Program-made: the position numbers and the translations under genes | Shown: one piece after another, positions 63,648 through 64,000 of the stretch | Position numbering within the stretch: the first letter of the stretch is position 1 | Layout: every line of letters starts with the position of its first letter | Origin: an uncultured Aquiluna sp. | GTDB lineage: Bacteria > Actinomycetota > Actinomycetes > Actinomycetales > Microbacteriaceae | Direction: 5' to 3' | NCBI GenBank assembly: GCA_905182225.1 | Contig: CAJJAJ010000009.1 | Span: 62,001 to 126,000 of the forward strand | Length of the DNA: 64,000 bases | The notes under the pieces: generated by a model | The model's database searches: none | Seen by the model: only the letters and a program-made list of their open reading frames with translations | Told to the model about the DNA's origin: nothing

Positions 63648-64000
63648 GTGTAACCGCCTTGGCCATGAGCAATTGACATTTGGAGTCTCCGGTGCAGTGC
63701 TCTGAGATATTTGCCACAAAGCTGGCCTGACCAATCTGGCTCTCAGCCCTAGACAAAAGCTCCATGATGCTTTTCTGGAACTCACCGGCAAGAGCCGGCT
63801 GCTCCAAGACCTTTAATGACCCCGAGCCCACGGAGATTATTCGGCCACCGGCAACCGGTTCGTCATAACTTTGGCGAAGCCCGAGCTGGTAGAGCGCCAG
63901 CTGACGGTGTTCCGCCGCCTCTTTTGCACTTGGTGATTTACCAGTCTTCAGATCCGCGGCTATCAAGCCGTCTCCGGTTCGTTCCACCCGATCTATTTTT
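63640..64000 (-). CDS. adnA: AdnA-like helicase-nuclease, C-terminal nuclease fragment (runs off window end)
   Basis: IDRVERTGDGLIAADLKTGKSPS (RecB-type nuclease motif) and C-terminal HCTGDSKC; paired with AdnB-like gene. Confidence 0.78.
   Translation of the reverse strand, partial: KIDRVERTGDGLIAADLKTGKSPSAKEAAEHRQLALYQLGLRQSYDEPVAGGRIISVGSGSLKVLEQPALAGEFQKSIMELLSRAESQIGQASFVANISEHCTGDSKCQLLMAKAVTHD

Overview
This 64 kb window is a compact, almost entirely coding segment of an actinobacterial chromosome. Gene content and synteny suggest Microbacteriaceae, possibly a streamlined freshwater 'Luna'-type lineage; the taxonomy is inference. Most of it is core genome. On the minus strand these are: translation/transcription factors (nusA-ylxR-infB-rbfA-truB-...-ribF, proS), isoprenoid genes (ispG, dxr) with an M50 protease, the F1Fo-ATPase operon with wecA-like/tsaC/prmC/prfA/rho, the thrB-thrC-hom-lysA-argS amino-acid block, and rdgB-rph-murI. 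It also carries tRNA-Arg(CCG) and initiator tRNA-fMet. The right end matches the mycobacterial UPF0182/YlbL/DUF2342/ThiF-like/uvrD2/adnB/adnA block. The main accessory region (about 11.6-22.2 kb) looks like a polyamine (putrescine) uptake and catabolism cluster. A small ogt-tag alkylation-repair pair and an ECF sigma factor with a membrane-anchored partner follow it. I found no CRISPR array, phage, IS element or obvious defence island. The best leads are: (i) a predicted APH-fold pseudokinase between the uvrD2-like and adnB genes; (ii) an orphan cyclodehydratase/ThiF-like tetracysteine protein next to a zincin-like protein that appears to have lost its metal-binding His; (iii) a truncated UvrD2 ending after motif VI; (iv) a methyltransferase with GCHR instead of PCHR; (v) six out of six convergent junctions that overlap or abut, leaving no room for intrinsic terminators; (vi) absence of rimP and rpmE from their usual positions. 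All calls are from reading the sequence and ORF translations; no database search was run.
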